64,000 nucleotides of DNA from Billgrantia azerbaijanica (GTDB lineage: Bacteria > Pseudomonadota > Gammaproteobacteria > Pseudomonadales > Halomonadaceae): NCBI GenBank assembly GCA_004551485.1, contig SBLD01000014.1:28815-92814 (forward strand), in the 5' to 3' direction. This document shows, one piece after another, positions 18,540 through 37,105 of the stretch. The translations under genes were made by a program, and so were the position numbers. The notes beneath the pieces are model-generated. The model searched no databases, was not told the DNA's origin, and worked only from the letters and a program-made list of their open reading frames with translations. Within the stretch, counting starts at the first letter, position 1; every line of letters begins with the position of its first letter.

Positions 18540-18702
18540 GCGGGCCGGCCACCCGGGACCGATTTCCGACCGGGCCGCGGCTCGGTCGTCCGCAGGGGCG
18601 CGAGGCGCTCGGCCGGCTCGATGGACACGAGCCGGCCAGGCTTCGGAAAAGTCTAGAATTCCTTGACGAGCTGTCGCTTACAAAGCATGGGAGGACGTTG
18701 CA

Positions 18703-19848
18703 TTGAACAGACCCGCGATACTGGCCCTGGAAGAGGGCAGTGTATTCCACGGTACGGCCATCGGTGCCGATGGACAGACCAGCGGTGAGGTGGTGTTCAA
18801 TACGGCCATGACCGGCTATCAGGAGATCCTGACCGATCCTTCCTATACCCGCCAGATCGTCACCCTCACCTACCCGCACATCGGCAACACCGGCATCAAT
18901 GCCGAGGACGTCGAGTCCGACGCCATCGCCGCGGCGGGCCTGGTGATCCGCGACCTGCCGCTGCTGGCCAGCAACTTCCGCTCCGAGCAGTCGCTCTCCG
19001 ACTACTTGGCGAGCCAGAACGTGTTGGGCATCGCCGACATCGACACCCGCCGCCTGACGCGCATCCTGCGCGACAAGGGCGCCCAGAACGGGGCGATCCT
19101 CGCCGGGCCCGCGGCCGAGGGCGACGACGCCGTCGAGCGGGCGCTCGCCGCGGCCCGCGACTTCCCCGGCCTCAAGGGGATGGACCTGGCCAAGGTGGTC
19201 TCCTGCCAGAGCGCGTACGAGTGGAGCGAGGGCGAGTGGGCGCTGGGCGCGGGCTACGCCGACGCCGCGGCCGGCGTGCGCCCCTACCACGTGGTCGCCT
19301 ACGACTTCGGGGTGAAGCGCAACATCCTGCGCATGCTCGCCTCGCGCGGCTGCCGCCTCACCGTGGTACCGGCCCAGACCCCGGCGGCCGAGGTCCTGGC
19401 GATGAACCCCGACGGCATCTTCCTCGCCAACGGCCCGGGTGACCCCGAGCCCTGCGACTACGCCATCGCTGCTATCGGCGAGATCCTCGAGACTCCGCTT
19501 CCGGTGTTCGGCATCTGCCTTGGGCACCAGCTGCTGGCGCTGGCCTCCGGGGCGAAGACGGTGAAGATGAAGTTCGGCCACCACGGCGCCAACCATCCCG
19601 TGCAGGACCTCGACACCGGGCACGTGATGATCACCAGCCAGAACCACGGCTTCGCCGCCGACGAGGCGACCCTGCCGGACAACCTGCGCGCCACGCACCG
19701 CTCGCTGTTCGACGGCTCGCTGCAGGGCATCGAGCGCACCGACCGGCCGGCCTTCAGCTTCCAGGGGCACCCCGAGGCGAGCCCCGGCCCGCACGACGTC
19801 TCGCCGCTGTTCGACCGTTTCGTCGCGATGATGCAGGCGCGTCGCTAG
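18703..19848 (+). CDS. carA: carbamoyl-phosphate synthase small subunit (glutaminase)
   Basis: 381 residues. Hydrolyses glutamine and passes ammonia to CarB for carbamoyl phosphate, the precursor of arginine and pyrimidines. The C-terminal class I amidotransferase domain has the nucleophile in [10 protein letters not shown] and the histidine in SFQGHPEAS. The start is TTG with GGAGG eight bases upstream; E. coli carA also starts with TTG. Fifty bases separate it from carB, so one transcript is expected. Confidence 0.97.
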   Translation: MNRPAILALEEGSVFHGTAIGADGQTSGEVVFNTAMTGYQEILTDPSYTRQIVTLTYPHIGNTGINAEDVESDAIAAAGLVIRDLPLLASNFRSEQSLSDYLASQNVLGIADIDTRRLTRILRDKGAQNGAILAGPAAEGDDAVERALAAARDFPGLKGMDLAKVVSCQSAYEWSEGEWALGAGYADAAAGVRPYHVVAYDFGVKRNILRMLASRGCRLTVVPAQTPAAEVLAMNPDGIFLANGPGDPEPCDYAIAAIGEILETPLPVFGICLGHQLLALASGAKTVKMKFGHHGANHPVQDLDTGHVMITSQNHGFAADEATLPDNLRATHRSLFDGSLQGIERTDRPAFSFQGHPEASPGPHDVSPLFDRFVAMMQARR

Positions 19849-19897
19849 ACGCCCGGCCGCCGTCCCTCGTTCGTCACCTTTTTCTGCGGGAAGCACC

Positions 19898-23124
<3,227 letters not shown>

Positions 23125-23128
<4 letters not shown>

Positions 23129-23601
23129 ACAAGGTCCCGATGACCGTTGCTGGCGAGGCCCGCCTGCGCGAGGAGCTCGAGCAGCTCAAGAGCGAGGCGC
23201 GCCCCAAGGTGATCGCCGCTATCGCCGAGGCCCGCGAGCATGGCGATCTGAAGGAGAACGCCGAATACCACGCGGCGCGTGAGCAGCAGGGCTTCATCGA
23301 AGGGCGCATCCAGGAGATCGAGAGCAAGCTCTCCAGCGCCCAGGTGATCGACGTTACCAAGCTGCCCAAGACCGGCAAGGTGATCTTCGGGGTCACCGTG
23401 GAGCTGATCAACCTCGACACCGACGAGGAGGTGGCCTACCGCATCGTCGGCGAGGACGAGGCCGACATCAAGGCCGGCCGCATCTCGGTCACCTCGCCCA
23501 TCGCCCGCGCCCTGATCGGCAAGGAGGAGGGCGACAGCGTGGTGGTCAAGACGCCCGGCGGCGAGGTCGAGTACGAGATCGCCGGCGTCGAGCATCTCTG
23601 A
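23125..23601 (+). CDS. greA: transcription elongation factor GreA
   Basis: 158 residues, standard length. An N-terminal antiparallel coiled coil with the acidic tip ([14 protein letters not shown]) reaches into the RNA polymerase secondary channel and stimulates cleavage of backtracked RNA. The C-terminal FKBP-like domain ends near [11 protein letters not shown] 23125 overlaps the carB stop; a longer in-frame start inside carB (GTG 23053) is not credible. A strong hairpin follows. Confidence 0.97.
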
Positions 23602-23618
23602 GCCGCGAGCGATGAGCC

Positions 23619-23655
23619 ACCAAGAAGCCCGCGGCATCGCCGCGGGCTTCTTGGT
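23619..23655. terminator. bidirectional terminator-like hairpin between greA and yhbY
   Basis: Sixteen perfectly paired bases (23619-23634 with 23640-23655) around a CATCG loop lie between two convergent genes. There is no long T-run, but the ends are ACCAAG/CTTGGT and the position suits termination from both sides. Confidence 0.7.
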
Positions 23656-23703
23656 AAAGGCGGTCTCGGCTCGTGGCCAGAAGCCGAGAGCGGGTAGGTC
23701 GCC

Positions 23704-24030
23704 TCAGTGGCGGCCGTGATGGTTCTCGAAGCGCTTGATGTTGGAGAGCCTGGGGTTACCCTGCGGGCTTGCCCGGTAGAGCAGCGCCACCTTGCCGATG
23801 GTCTGCACCCGCTCGGCGCCGCTGGCCGCGAGCAGTTCCTCGAGCATGGCGGCGCGGTCGTCGCGTTCCGGCAGGGCCAGCTTGACCTTGATCAGCTCGT
23901 GGTCGGCCAGCGCCCGGTCGAGTTCCGCGAGCACGCCCTCGGAGAGGCCGTTCTCGGAGACGGTGACCACCGGGTTCAGGTGGTGGCCGATGCTGCGGAA
24001 TGCTTTCTTTTGTGCCTGTGACAAGCTCAT
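23704..24030 (-). CDS. yhbY: ribosome assembly RNA-binding protein YhbY
   Basis: 108 residues from ATG 24030, where homologues start (SLSQAQKKAFRS); the frame is open 10 codons further. It has the CRM/YhbY fold, with the RNA-binding pattern GLSEGVLAELDRALADHELIKV. YhbY associates with pre-50S ribosomes. Divergent from rlmE, which methylates 23S rRNA, so two 50S-related genes share a control region, as in many gammaproteobacteria. Confidence 0.93.
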   Translation of the reverse strand: MSLSQAQKKAFRSIGHHLNPVVTVSENGLSEGVLAELDRALADHELIKVKLALPERDDRAAMLEELLAASGAERVQTIGKVALLYRASPQGNPRLSNIKRFENHHGRH

Positions 24031-24207
24031 GGTATCGTGCGTCTTCCCGGTTTCGCGCAATCCCCCATGGTACGGGGAAACGCCCGCCGGCGAAAGCGCG
24101 GCGGGGCGAACGGCCCCGTTCGTGCGTGTTACCGCTCACCGCTTTGGGCCTTCCGGTCCACGCACGCTTTCCCGTTTCGTCGTTAAATGCAGAGCTCAAG
24201 GTGATTC

Positions 24208-24903
24208 GTGGCTCGTTCCACCCCCCCTTCGCGCGATGGCGCATCACGTCGCCGTGCCGCCTCTTCTCGCCGTACCGGCAAGGGCGCGGCCAGCAAGAGC
24301 AGTGCCGGTTGGCTCAAGGAGCACTTCGACGACCCGTACGTGCAGCGCTCCTGGCAGGAGGGCTACCGCTCGCGGGCCAGCTACAAGCTGCTCGCGCTCG
24401 ACGACAAGGACCACCTGTTCCGCCCCGGCATGACGGTGATCGACCTGGGAGCGGCGCCGGGCGGCTGGAGCCAGGTGGCCGCCGAGAAGGTGGGCCCCGA
24501 GGGGCTGGTGATCGCCTCCGACATTCTCGAGATGGATGCCCTGGCCGGCGTCGAGTTCGTCCAGGGGGATTTCACCGAGGAGACGGTCCTCGAGGCGATA
24601 CTCGCGCGGCTCGGCGATCGCCCGGTGGACCTTGTGATGTCCGACATGGCCCCCAACATGAGTGGTATGGCCGCCATCGACCAGCCCCAGGCCATGTACC
24701 TGGTCGAGCTGGCGCTCGACCTGGCGCAGCAGACGCTGGCGCCGGAGGGACGGTTTCTCGCCAAGGTGTTTCAGGGCGAGGGCTTCGATGCCTACCTCCG
24801 GGCCCTGCGTGAGAGCTTCCGCCGGGTCGTCACCCGCAAGCCGGAGGCCTCCCGGGCGCGTTCCCGCGAGGTCTACCTGCTGGCGGAGGGATTTCGCGGC
24901 TGA
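24208..24903 (+). CDS. rlmE: 23S rRNA (uridine-2552 2'-O) methyltransferase
   Basis: 231 residues from GTG 24208. Methylates U2552 in the A-loop of 23S rRNA. The SAM-binding motif [13 protein letters not shown] and the K-D-K-E catalytic set ([28 protein letters not shown]) are all visible. The N-terminal basic, Ser/Arg-rich extension of about 25 residues is longer than in E. coli and may bind RNA. The 210 nt between it and ftsH hold no clear promoter, though rlmE-ftsH co-transcription is usual. Confidence 0.95.
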   Translation: MARSTPPSRDGASRRRAASSRRTGKGAASKSSAGWLKEHFDDPYVQRSWQEGYRSRASYKLLALDDKDHLFRPGMTVIDLGAAPGGWSQVAAEKVGPEGLVIASDILEMDALAGVEFVQGDFTEETVLEAILARLGDRPVDLVMSDMAPNMSGMAAIDQPQAMYLVELALDLAQQTLAPEGRFLAKVFQGEGFDAYLRALRESFRRVVTRKPEASRARSREVYLLAEGFRG

Positions 24904-25113
24904 GCAAGGCTCGGTCGCACGACGGTCGGCCGCCGAACCCATCGGCTGCCGATAGAAAGAGACTAATGGCGCAATGGCCGGACAACGCCGCTCAACTGTG
25001 TCACAGTGAAGGTTGGCAAGCCTGCGCACGCACCGGCGGAACGGCCGTGCGGCGCGCGTGGTCCCAGAGCCAGGCGTTATCGGCCGACAGTTGCTTGTAG
25101 TGAGGGTACTCCC

Positions 25114-27093
<1,980 letters not shown>

Positions 27094-27115
27094 ATGACGC
27101 CGCCCAGCCCGAGGC

Positions 27116-27137
27116 AGGCGCCCCGCGGGGCGCCTTT
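27116..27137 (+). terminator. terminator after ftsH
   Basis: A perfect 20-base palindrome, AGGCGCC... ...GGCGCCT (27116-27135), is followed by TT and lies between ftsH and folP. The short T tract makes it moderate in strength. Confidence 0.6.
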
Positions 27138-27197
27138 GCCGTTTGTGGTACCCTTTGCGGATCTGTTCGAGCACCCTTCTCGCCACAGGAACGAGAC

Positions 27198-28064
27198 ATG
27201 ATGGATAGCGTGTCGCCCGCCTGGTTGCCGTGTGGCCGCCACCGGCTCGACCTCTCCTTTCCCCGCGTGATGGGGATTCTCAACGTCACCCCCGACTCCT
27301 TTTCCGACGGCGGCCGCCACAACGCCCGCGATGCCGCCCTGCGCCACGCCGAGCGCATGCTCGCCGAGGGCGCGGCGATCATCGACGTAGGCGGCGAGTC
27401 GACCCGCCCCGGGGCGACCCCGGTGCCGGTCCAGCAGGAGCTGGATCGCGTGGTGCCGGTGGTCGAGGCGCTGGTGCGCGAGCTCGATGCCCTGGTGTCG
27501 GTGGACACCAGCAGCCCGGAGGTGATGCGGGCGGTGACCCAGGCCGGCGCCGGCATGCTCAACGACGTGCGCAACCTGCGCCGCGAAGGGGCGCTCGCGG
27601 CGGCGGCCACCAGCGGTCTGCCGGTGTGCCTGATGCACATGCGCGGCGAGCCCACCGACATGCAGGACGCCCCCCATTACGACCGGCCCGTGGAGGAGGC
27701 GGTGGCCGACTTCCTGGCGGCGCGGGTGGCCGAGTGCGAGGCGGCCGGCCTGCGCCGCGAGCGGCTGCTTCTCGACCCCGGCTTCGGCTTCGCCAAGACC
27801 GTCGAGCACAACCTGCGTCTGCTCAAGCACCTCGACCGGGTGGCGCAGCTCGGCCTGCCGCTGCTCGTCGGCCTGTCGCGCAAGAGCATGATCGGCAAGG
27901 TGCTCGGTCGCCCGGTGGAGGAGCGCCTGCCCGGCGGCCTGGCGCTCGCCGCTCTGGCGGTGGAGCGCGGGGCGAGGATCGTGCGCGTCCACGACGTGGG
28001 CCCGACACTGGATGCGATCAACATGATCTGGGCCGTGCTAAGGGAAGGCTGCGACCATGACTAG
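27198..28064 (+). CDS. folP: dihydropteroate synthase
   Basis: 288 residues from ATG 27198 (a second ATG follows at once). Condenses p-aminobenzoate with dihydropterin pyrophosphate in folate synthesis and is the sulfonamide target. Signature [15 protein letters not shown] is near residues 24-38; GGESTRPGA and the late [12 protein letters not shown] motif complete the TIM-barrel active site. Overlaps glmM by 8 nt, the conserved ftsH-folP-glmM order. Confidence 0.96.
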   Translation: MMDSVSPAWLPCGRHRLDLSFPRVMGILNVTPDSFSDGGRHNARDAALRHAERMLAEGAAIIDVGGESTRPGATPVPVQQELDRVVPVVEALVRELDALVSVDTSSPEVMRAVTQAGAGMLNDVRNLRREGALAAAATSGLPVCLMHMRGEPTDMQDAPHYDRPVEEAVADFLAARVAECEAAGLRRERLLLDPGFGFAKTVEHNLRLLKHLDRVAQLGLPLLVGLSRKSMIGKVLGRPVEERLPGGLALAALAVERGARIVRVHDVGPTLDAINMIWAVLREGCDHD

Positions 28065-29406
28065 ACGCTATTTCGGCACCGACGGCATTCGCGGCACGGT
28101 GGGTGCATACCCCATCACCCCGGACTTCATGCTCAAGCTGGGTTGGGCCATGGGGCGGGTGCTGGCGCGCGATTCGGGGCGCGCGCGGGTACTGATCGGC
28201 AAGGACACGCGCATCTCCGGCTACATGTTCGAGTCGGCGCTGGAGGCCGGGCTTTCGGCGGCCGGCGTCGACGTGGCGCTGCTCGGGCCCATGCCCACGC
28301 CGGGCATCGCCTACCTGACGCGCACCTTCCGCGCCGACGCCGGCATCGTCATCTCCGCCTCGCACAACCCCTTCGCCGACAACGGCATCAAGCTCTTCTC
28401 CACCGCGGGCACCAAGCTCGACGACGGCATCGAGGAGCGCATCGAGGCGATCCTCGATGAGCCGCTGGAGACGGTGGCCGCCGACCGCCTGGGCAAGGCG
28501 ATGCGCATCGACGACGCCGCCGGGCGCTACATCGAGTTCTGCAAGTCGACCATTCCCAATCGGGTCAGCCTGCACGGTCTGAAGATGGTGCTCGACTGCG
28601 CCCACGGCGCCACCTACCACATTGCGCCCAGCGTGTTCCGCGAACTGGGCGCCGAGGTGAGCCTGGTGGGGGCGAGCCCCGACGGTCTCAACATCAACCG
28701 CGAGGTGGGCTCCACGTCGCCGGCCACCCTGCGGGGGGCGGTGATCCAGCAGGGCGCCGACCTGGGCATCGCCTTCGACGGCGACGGTGACCGGGTGCTG
28801 ATGGTGGATGCCGACGGCCGCGAGATCGACGGCGACGACATCCTCTACCTGATCGCCCGCGACCGCCACGACCGCGGCGAGCTTACGGGCGGCGTGGTCG
28901 GCACCCTGATGACCAACTTCGGGCTGGCCATGGCGCTCGACGCCATGGGCGTGCCCTTCGAGCGCGCCAAGGTCGGCGACCGCTACGTGGTCGAGCGCAT
29001 GGCGGCCAATGGCTGGCAGCTCGGCGGCGAGTCCTCCGGTCACATCGTCTGCGCCGACGTCCAGACCACCGGCGACGGTATCGTCTCGGCGCTGCAGGTG
29101 CTGGCGATCATGGTCAACGAGGGCAAGCCGCTGGCACAGCTGCTGGCCGGCCTGGAGAAGGTGCCCCAGGCGCTGGTCAACGTGCGCCTGACGCCGGGTG
29201 CCGACGCCCGGGCGCTGATGGCCAGCGACGCCGTCCAGCAGGCAGTGACCCGTGTGGAAGGCGAGCTCGGTGACGAGGGCCGCGTGTTGCTGCGTCCCTC
29301 CGGCACCGAGCCGCTGTTGCGCGTGATGGTCGAGGGGCGGGCGCATTTCGACGTCCAGGCGCTGGCGCAGCGCCTGGCCGATGCCGTCACGGCGCAGCTG
29401 GCGTGA
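28057..29406 (+). CDS. glmM: phosphoglucosamine mutase
   Basis: 449 residues. Converts glucosamine-6-phosphate to glucosamine-1-phosphate for UDP-GlcNAc, peptidoglycan and LPS. The phosphorylated serine is Ser102 in [12 protein letters not shown], the metal site is [10 protein letters not shown], and the phosphate-binding [12 protein letters not shown] loop is near the C-terminus. Its ATG lies inside the end of folP, so the two are coupled. The gap to tpiA contains a plausible weak promoter (TTGTCT at 29422, TATACC at 29443, spacing 15). Confidence 0.97.
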   Translation: MTRRYFGTDGIRGTVGAYPITPDFMLKLGWAMGRVLARDSGRARVLIGKDTRISGYMFESALEAGLSAAGVDVALLGPMPTPGIAYLTRTFRADAGIVISASHNPFADNGIKLFSTAGTKLDDGIEERIEAILDEPLETVAADRLGKAMRIDDAAGRYIEFCKSTIPNRVSLHGLKMVLDCAHGATYHIAPSVFRELGAEVSLVGASPDGLNINREVGSTSPATLRGAVIQQGADLGIAFDGDGDRVLMVDADGREIDGDDILYLIARDRHDRGELTGGVVGTLMTNFGLAMALDAMGVPFERAKVGDRYVVERMAANGWQLGGESSGHIVCADVQTTGDGIVSALQVLAIMVNEGKPLAQLLAGLEKVPQALVNVRLTPGADARALMASDAVQQAVTRVEGELGDEGRVLLRPSGTEPLLRVMVEGRAHFDVQALAQRLADAVTAQLA

Positions 29407-29478
29407 CGCCCCGGCCCATGGTTGTCTTGCCCGGGGCGCTCCTATACCATTTCGCACCACTTTGAAAGAGGACCGAGC

Positions 29479-30228
29479 ATGCGAACGCCGCTGATTGCTG
29501 GCAACTGGAAGATGAACGGCTCGCTCGCCCTGGTCGAGGACTTCGGCCGGGCACTCGCCGAGGCACGGCTGCCGCGGGGCGTCGAGGTCGCGCTGATGGT
29601 CCCGGCCCCCTACCTGGCGGCTGCCGTGTCGACGCTCGCCGCCAGCGAGGTGGCCGTCGGCGGACAGACGCTCAACGACCAGCCCTCCGGCGCCTTCACC
29701 GGCGAGGTGAGCGGTGCCATGCTGGTCGATGTCGGGGCGCGTTTCGTGCTGGTCGGTCACTCCGAGCGGCGCACGCTGTTCGGCGAGGACGACGCCGCCG
29801 TGCTGGCGCGGGTGCGCGCGGCCCTGGGCGTGGGGCTCATCCCGGTGCTGTGCCTCGGCGAGAGCCTGGAGGAGCGCGAAGCCGGGCGCACCGAGGCGGT
29901 GGTGCTGGGGCAGCTCGCGGCGGTATTCGATGCCCTGAGTCCCGACGAGCGCTCGCGCCTGGTGATCGCCTATGAGCCGGTGTGGGCCATCGGCACCGGC
30001 AGGACCGCCACTCCCGAGCAGGCCCAGGCGGTGCACGCGGCGATTCGCACACGCCTGGCCGACTACGCCCCGGCCCTGGCCGAGGGTCTGCGCGTGCTCT
30101 ACGGCGGCAGCATGAAAGCGGCCAACGCGGGCGAGCTGCTCGCCCAGCCGGACATCGACGGCGGCCTGGTGGGCGGAGCCTCGCTCAAGGTCGACGAATT
30201 CCTAGCCATTTGCCAGTCAGCAGGTTGA
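29479..30228 (+). CDS. tpiA: triosephosphate isomerase
   Basis: 249 residues from ATG 29479 with AGAGGA upstream. Interconverts dihydroxyacetone phosphate and glyceraldehyde-3-phosphate. Catalytic residues are seen in order: Lys in GNWKMNG, His in VGHSERR, Glu in [11 protein letters not shown], and the phosphate loop in YGGSMK. Four bases separate its stop from secG, the arrangement of related genomes. Confidence 0.98.
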   Translation: MRTPLIAGNWKMNGSLALVEDFGRALAEARLPRGVEVALMVPAPYLAAAVSTLAASEVAVGGQTLNDQPSGAFTGEVSGAMLVDVGARFVLVGHSERRTLFGEDDAAVLARVRAALGVGLIPVLCLGESLEEREAGRTEAVVLGQLAAVFDALSPDERSRLVIAYEPVWAIGTGRTATPEQAQAVHAAIRTRLADYAPALAEGLRVLYGGSMKAANAGELLAQPDIDGGLVGGASLKVDEFLAICQSAG

Positions 30229-30232
30229 AACC

Positions 30233-30592
30233 ATGCAAGTTGCCATTCTCATGATCCACGTGGCGATCGCCATTGCCCTGGTGGCCCTCGTCTTGCTGCA
30301 GCAGGGCAAGGGCGCCGAAGCCGGTGCCGCCTTCGGCGGCGGCGCGTCGCAGACCGTGTTCGGCTCGCGCGGCACGGGCGGCTTCCTGTCGCGCGCCACG
30401 GCCGTGCTCGCCGCGGCCTTCTTCGCCACCTCGCTGACGCTGGCCTACTTCGCGTCCCAAGCCGGTGAGGCCCCGGAGGCGGGGATTCCCGACTCGCGGG
30501 TGATCGATCAGCAGCGCGGCGTACCAACCCTTGACGACGAGGGCGGCGATATGGATAATGCAGCGCCAGTGCTGGAGGAAAGCAGCGACTGA
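30233..30592 (+). CDS. secG: protein translocase subunit SecG
   Basis: 119 residues with two membrane helices (about 3-20 and 54-74) joined by a [20 protein letters not shown] loop, the SecG signature. It assists SecYE in protein export. The C-terminal tail is acidic and polar, longer than the minimum. The tRNA-Leu gene begins 24 nt after the stop, the same secG-leuU linkage as in E. coli. Confidence 0.95.
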   Translation: MQVAILMIHVAIAIALVALVLLQQGKGAEAGAAFGGGASQTVFGSRGTGGFLSRATAVLAAAFFATSLTLAYFASQAGEAPEAGIPDSRVIDQQRGVPTLDDEGGDMDNAAPVLEESSD

Positions 30593-30616
30593 GGTCGTCT
30601 CTCCGGCTTCCACTTT

Positions 30617-30703
30617 GCCGAAGTGGTGGAATTGGTAGACACGCTATCTTGAGGGGGTAGTGGCCTTATGGCCGTGCGGGTTCAAGTCCCGCCTTCGGCA
30701 CCA
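30617..30703 (+). tRNA. tRNA-Leu (anticodon GAG)
   Basis: 87 nt including encoded CCA. GCCGAAG pairs with CTTCGGC in the acceptor stem; the anticodon loop is TTGAGGG (GAG); the long variable arm typical of leucine tRNAs and GGTTCAAGTCC in the T arm are present. Likely processed from the secG transcript. Confidence 0.97.
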
Positions 30704-30812
30704 TCTGAACACCGTGATCGACCTGACGCGACTGGTTCGCCAGGGGCATGACACGGATCGTCAGAACGCAGGATTGGCACCAGAAGGATTGTAGCGAAAA
30801 CGTCGGTTTTCC

Positions 30813-30841
30813 TTGACGTCAAAACGCCAAGTGCCTACAAT
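30813..30841 (+). promoter_or_regulatory. sigma-70 promoter of the tRNA-fMet-rimP-nusA operon
   Basis: TTGACG (30813-30818) and TACAAT (30836-30841) are separated by exactly 17 bases. Transcription would start near 30848, about 10 nt before the mature tRNA. Confidence 0.85.
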
Positions 30842-30857
30842 CGCCGACCTGGAATGA

Positions 30858-30934
<77 letters not shown>

Positions 30935-30945
30935 TCTTCCCGAAG

Positions 30946-31025
30946 GCCTGCTTTTGGCAGGCACATGTCGAGAAGTGGTGTAACAGGTTTCTTGTGAAAG
31001 GCCCCTTCCTGCGAAGGGGCTTTTT
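30946..31025 (+). terminator. hairpin and intrinsic terminator in the metY-rimP leader
   Basis: Two structures follow the tRNA: GCCTGC/GCAGGC (30946-30962) without a T-run, then GCCCCTTC/GAAGGGGC (31001-31020) with T5. Since rimP, nusA and infB depend on this transcript, the second is probably a partial terminator or attenuator read through at controlled frequency. NusA autocontrol of this leader is known in E. coli. Confidence 0.75.
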
Positions 31026-31146
31026 GTTAGCGGCCCACTGTCCGGAAGCGCCGGGCAGGGCTATCCGGGCAACGCCAATCAGCCACCTAGCTTTCCTGTT
31101 CACTCCCGGCCAGGTGCCTGATGCAACGGCTGTAGGAGCATTCTCA

Positions 31147-31608
31147 GTGGCACTCAAGGACGCCGCGCTACATGCGCTGATCGAGCCGGTGGTCACCGCC
31201 ATGGGATTCGAGCTGTGGGGCATCGACTACCTGTCCCAGGGCAAGCACTCGCGGCTGGTGATCTACATTGATCATGCCGATGGCGTGACCGTCGACGACT
31301 GTGCCGACGTCAGTCGTCAGGTCAGCGGCGTGCTCGATGTCGAGGACCCCATCGCCGGTGAATACCGCCTGGAAGTGTCGTCGCCGGGCATGGATCGTCC
31401 GCTGTTTACCCTCGATCAGTTCGCGCGCTTCCGTGGCCACCGGGTGGCGCTAAAGCTGCGGGTGCCGTTCGAGGGGCGGCGCAAGTTTCAGGGGCTGCTG
31501 GCCGGCGTCGAGGGCGACGAGGTGCTGTTGCAGCTCGACGGCGAGGAATATTGCTTTCCCATCGATACCATCGACCAGGCCCGTGTGGTGCCGACGTTCG
31601 ACGAGTGA
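31147..31608 (+). CDS. rimP: ribosome maturation factor RimP
   Basis: 153 residues from GTG 31147 with AGGAG nine bases upstream; the frame is open further but contains the leader terminator. RimP is needed for 30S assembly. The family pattern [22 protein letters not shown] and [14 protein letters not shown] is clear. First protein gene of the nusA operon. Confidence 0.95.
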   Translation: MALKDAALHALIEPVVTAMGFELWGIDYLSQGKHSRLVIYIDHADGVTVDDCADVSRQVSGVLDVEDPIAGEYRLEVSSPGMDRPLFTLDQFARFRGHRVALKLRVPFEGRRKFQGLLAGVEGDEVLLQLDGEEYCFPIDTIDQARVVPTFDE

Positions 31609-31648
31609 CGTCGATGGATAAGGACAGGTTTTCTGGCGAGGCAAAGGC

Positions 31649-33142
31649 ATGAGCAAAGAAATTCTGACGGTCGTTGATGCGATCTCCAACGAGAAGGGCG
31701 TGCCCCGCGAGGTGATCTTCGAGGCCGTCGAGGCCGCCCTGGCCAGCGCGTCGCGCAAGCGCTTCGAGGGTCAGGAGGTCAGCGTGCGGGTCAAGATCGA
31801 CCGCCAGACCGGCGACTACGAGACCTTCCGCCGCTGGGAGGTGGTGGAGGACGACGAGTTCGAAAACCCCGACGCCGAGATCAAGCAGTCGTTCGCCGAG
31901 CGCCGCGACCCACCGCTCACGCTGGGCGACGTGGTCGAGGAGCGCATCGAGAACGCCGCCTTCGGCCGTATCGCCGCCCAGACCGCCAAGCAGGTCATCG
32001 TGCAGAAGGTGCGCGAGGCCGAGCGTGCCGAGGTGGTGCGCCAGTACGCCGAGCGCGAGGGCGAGCTGGTCGCCGGCATCGTCAAGAAGACCACCCGCGA
32101 CGGGCTGATCATCGACCTCGGTGACAACGCCGAAGCCTTCCTGCCGCGCGGCGAGATGATTCCCGGCGAGCGCTACCGCATGAACGACCGCGTCCGGGCG
32201 CTGCTGGTCAAGGTCGATGCCGAGGCACGCGGTGCCCAGCTGATCCTGTCGCGCACCTGCCCGGAACTGATCATCGAGCTGTTCAAGATCGAGGTGCCGG
32301 AGATCGCCGAACAGCTCATCGAGATCAAGGGGGCCGCCCGCGACCCCGGCTCGCGAGCCAAGATCGCGGTGAAGACCAACGACCGTCGTATCGACCCGGT
32401 GGGCGCCTGCGTGGGCATGCGCGGCTCGCGGGTGCAGGCGGTGTCCACCGAACTGCAGAACGAGCGCGTGGATATCGTACTGTGGGACGACAACCCGGCC
32501 CAACTGGTGATCAACGCCATGGCGCCGGCGGATGTCGCCTCGATCCTCGTCGACGAGGAGACGCACGCCATGGACGTGGCGGTCGCCGAGGATAACCTGG
32601 CCCAGGCCATCGGCCGCAGCGGTCAGAACGTGCGTCTCGCCTCCGAACTCACCGGCTGGCGGCTCAACGTCATGACCGAGAGCGAGGCCGAGGACAAGCG
32701 CGAGCAGGAGATCGACAGCCTGGTCGAGCATTTCATCCAGCACCTGGACATCGAGGAGGACCTCGCCCGGCTGCTGGTCGAGGAGGGCTTCACCACGCTG
32801 GAGGAGATCGCCTACGTGCCCCTCGAGGAGATGCTCGAGATCGAGGAGCTCGACGAGGAGCTCGTGGAAGAACTCCGCGCACGCGCCAAGGACGAGTTGC
32901 TCAACCTGGCCATCGCCTCCGAAGAGGAACTGGACGGTGCCCAGCCGGCCGAGGATCTGCTCGAGATGGACGGCATGGAGCGCCACCTGGCCTTCATCCT
33001 GGCCAGCCGGGGCATCATCACCATGGAGGATCTGGCCGAGCAGTCCGTCGATGATCTGATGGACATCGAGGAGTTGGACGAGGAGCGCGCTGCAGCACTG
33101 ATCATGACTGCCCGTGCGCCATGGTTCGAAGGCGAACAGTAA
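31649..33142 (+). CDS. nusA: transcription termination/antitermination factor NusA
   Basis: 497 residues in the full gammaproteobacterial layout: N-terminal polymerase-binding domain, S1 domain (about 130-200), two KH domains ([20 protein letters not shown] near 245; [18 protein letters not shown] near 320) and two acidic C-terminal repeats (about 365-490). Controls pausing, rho-dependent and intrinsic termination, and rRNA antitermination. Confidence 0.97.
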   Translation: MSKEILTVVDAISNEKGVPREVIFEAVEAALASASRKRFEGQEVSVRVKIDRQTGDYETFRRWEVVEDDEFENPDAEIKQSFAERRDPPLTLGDVVEERIENAAFGRIAAQTAKQVIVQKVREAERAEVVRQYAEREGELVAGIVKKTTRDGLIIDLGDNAEAFLPRGEMIPGERYRMNDRVRALLVKVDAEARGAQLILSRTCPELIIELFKIEVPEIAEQLIEIKGAARDPGSRAKIAVKTNDRRIDPVGACVGMRGSRVQAVSTELQNERVDIVLWDDNPAQLVINAMAPADVASILVDEETHAMDVAVAEDNLAQAIGRSGQNVRLASELTGWRLNVMTESEAEDKREQEIDSLVEHFIQHLDIEEDLARLLVEEGFTTLEEIAYVPLEEMLEIEELDEELVEELRARAKDELLNLAIASEEELDGAQPAEDLLEMDGMERHLAFILASRGIITMEDLAEQSVDDLMDIEELDEERAAALIMTARAPWFEGEQ

Positions 33143-33169
33143 ACGGGTCACGGGCTGAGGAGGGTCAAC

Positions 33170-35722
<2,553 letters not shown>

Positions 35723-35740
35723 CCGCCCGAGGAGTCGAGC

Positions 35741-36148
35741 ATGCGCGAGTTCAAGCGTACCGACAGGGTCGGTGACCAGCTGCAGAAGGAGCTGGCAGTG
35801 CTGATCCAGCGCGAGGTCAAGGATCCGCGCCTGGGCATGGTCACCGTCAGCGCCGTCACCGTCAGCCGCGATCTCGGCTATGCCGATGTCTACGTGACGC
35901 TGCTCGGCGAGGACGCGCCGGAGCGCGTCCGGGAGAACCTCCGGGTGCTGCGCCAGGCCGCCGGTTTCCTGCGCAGCCAGATCGCCCGGCGCATCAAGCT
36001 GCGCCACGTGCCCGAGCTGCGCTTCCACTACGACGAGAGCGTGGTGCGCGGCCAGCGACTGTCGTCGCTGATCGACGAGGCGGTCGAAAGCGACCGGGCC
36101 CGCCATGCGGACGAGGCGGGCAGCGACGACGAGGGAGAGCGCGACTGA
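35741..36148 (+). CDS. rbfA: ribosome-binding factor A
   Basis: 135 residues, KH-like fold (VGDQLQKELAVLIQREVKDPRLG; VTVSRDLGYADVYVT). Assists late 16S processing and cold adaptation of 30S subunits. AGGAG stands before the ATG. Its TGA stop and the truB ATG share one base (TGATG). Confidence 0.95.
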   Translation: MREFKRTDRVGDQLQKELAVLIQREVKDPRLGMVTVSAVTVSRDLGYADVYVTLLGEDAPERVRENLRVLRQAAGFLRSQIARRIKLRHVPELRFHYDESVVRGQRLSSLIDEAVESDRARHADEAGSDDEGERD

Positions 36149-37065
36149 TGGCGCGACGGCGTCGCGGCCTGCCGGTCGACGGGGTGCTGCTGCTCGACAA
36201 GCCCGGGGGGATGTCGAGCAATCATGCCCTGCAGCGCGCTCGGCGCCTGCTCCAGGCACAAAAGGCGGGGCATACCGGCACCCTCGACCCCATGGCCACG
36301 GGGCTGCTGCCGCTCTGTTTCGGCGAGGCGACGAAGTTTTCGGCGCACCTGCTCGAGGCCGACAAGGTCTACCGCACCCGCGTCGAGCTCGGTGCGGTGA
36401 CCGATACCGGCGACGCCGAGGGGACGGTCGTCGAGCGGCACGCCGTGCCGCGCTTCAACGCCGCCGACCTCGAGGGTGTGCTCGAGCGCTTTCGCGGCGA
36501 GATCGAGCAGGTGCCGCCGATGCACTCGGCGCTCAAGCACCAGGGGCGCAAGCTCTACGAGCTGGCCCGCGAGGGCAAGACGGTGGCGCGTGCAGCGCGG
36601 CGCGTGACGGTGTATGATGCCCGCCTTCTCGCCGTCGAGGCGGCGGCCTTCGAGCTCGAGGTGCGGGTCAGCAAGGGTACCTACATCCGCACGCTCGCCG
36701 AGGACATCGGCCGGGCACTGGGCTGCGGGGCCCACATCAGCGCGCTGCGGCGCCTGAAGACCGGGCCCTTCGACGCCGTCGACATGCTGACGCTCGAGGC
36801 GCTGGAGGCGTTGCCCGGGCAGACCGAGCGCGAGGCGGTGCTGCGGCCCGTGGACGTCCTGGTGGCCCACCTGCCGCGCCTCGACGCCGATGCGCCAGCG
36901 GCCCACCGGCTGACCCATGGCCAGCCGGCGCGACTGGCCACCGCCGATCTCGCCGCTGGCGAGACGGCACGACTCTACCGCGACGGGACCTTTCTCGGGC
37001 TCGTCACGGTGACGGCGCCACAGGAGGTGGCGCCGAAGCGGCTGCTCAGTACGGCAGCCCGGTGA
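36148..37065 (+). CDS. truB: tRNA pseudouridine(55) synthase
   Basis: 305 residues. Makes pseudouridine 55 in the T loop of tRNAs. The catalytic aspartate is in GHTGTLDPMATGLL; KVYRTRVELG and VRVSKGTYIRTLAEDIG mark the rest of the active site; a PUA-like domain occupies about 240-305. Overlaps rbfA by one base, the conserved infB-rbfA-truB-rpsO order. Confidence 0.97.
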   Translation: MARRRRGLPVDGVLLLDKPGGMSSNHALQRARRLLQAQKAGHTGTLDPMATGLLPLCFGEATKFSAHLLEADKVYRTRVELGAVTDTGDAEGTVVERHAVPRFNAADLEGVLERFRGEIEQVPPMHSALKHQGRKLYELAREGKTVARAARRVTVYDARLLAVEAAAFELEVRVSKGTYIRTLAEDIGRALGCGAHISALRRLKTGPFDAVDMLTLEALEALPGQTEREAVLRPVDVLVAHLPRLDADAPAAHRLTHGQPARLATADLAAGETARLYRDGTFLGLVTVTAPQEVAPKRLLSTAAR

Positions 37066-37105
37066 CGAAGCCGCCACGCGGCTTCCAGGGAGCAACGCCG
37101 AGACT

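Noticed and set aside
18420-18656. Rightward frame of 78 codons in the carA leader as an attenuation leader peptide
   Set aside because: It runs straight through the terminator without a stop and lacks a run of regulatory codons, so it does not fit classical attenuation.
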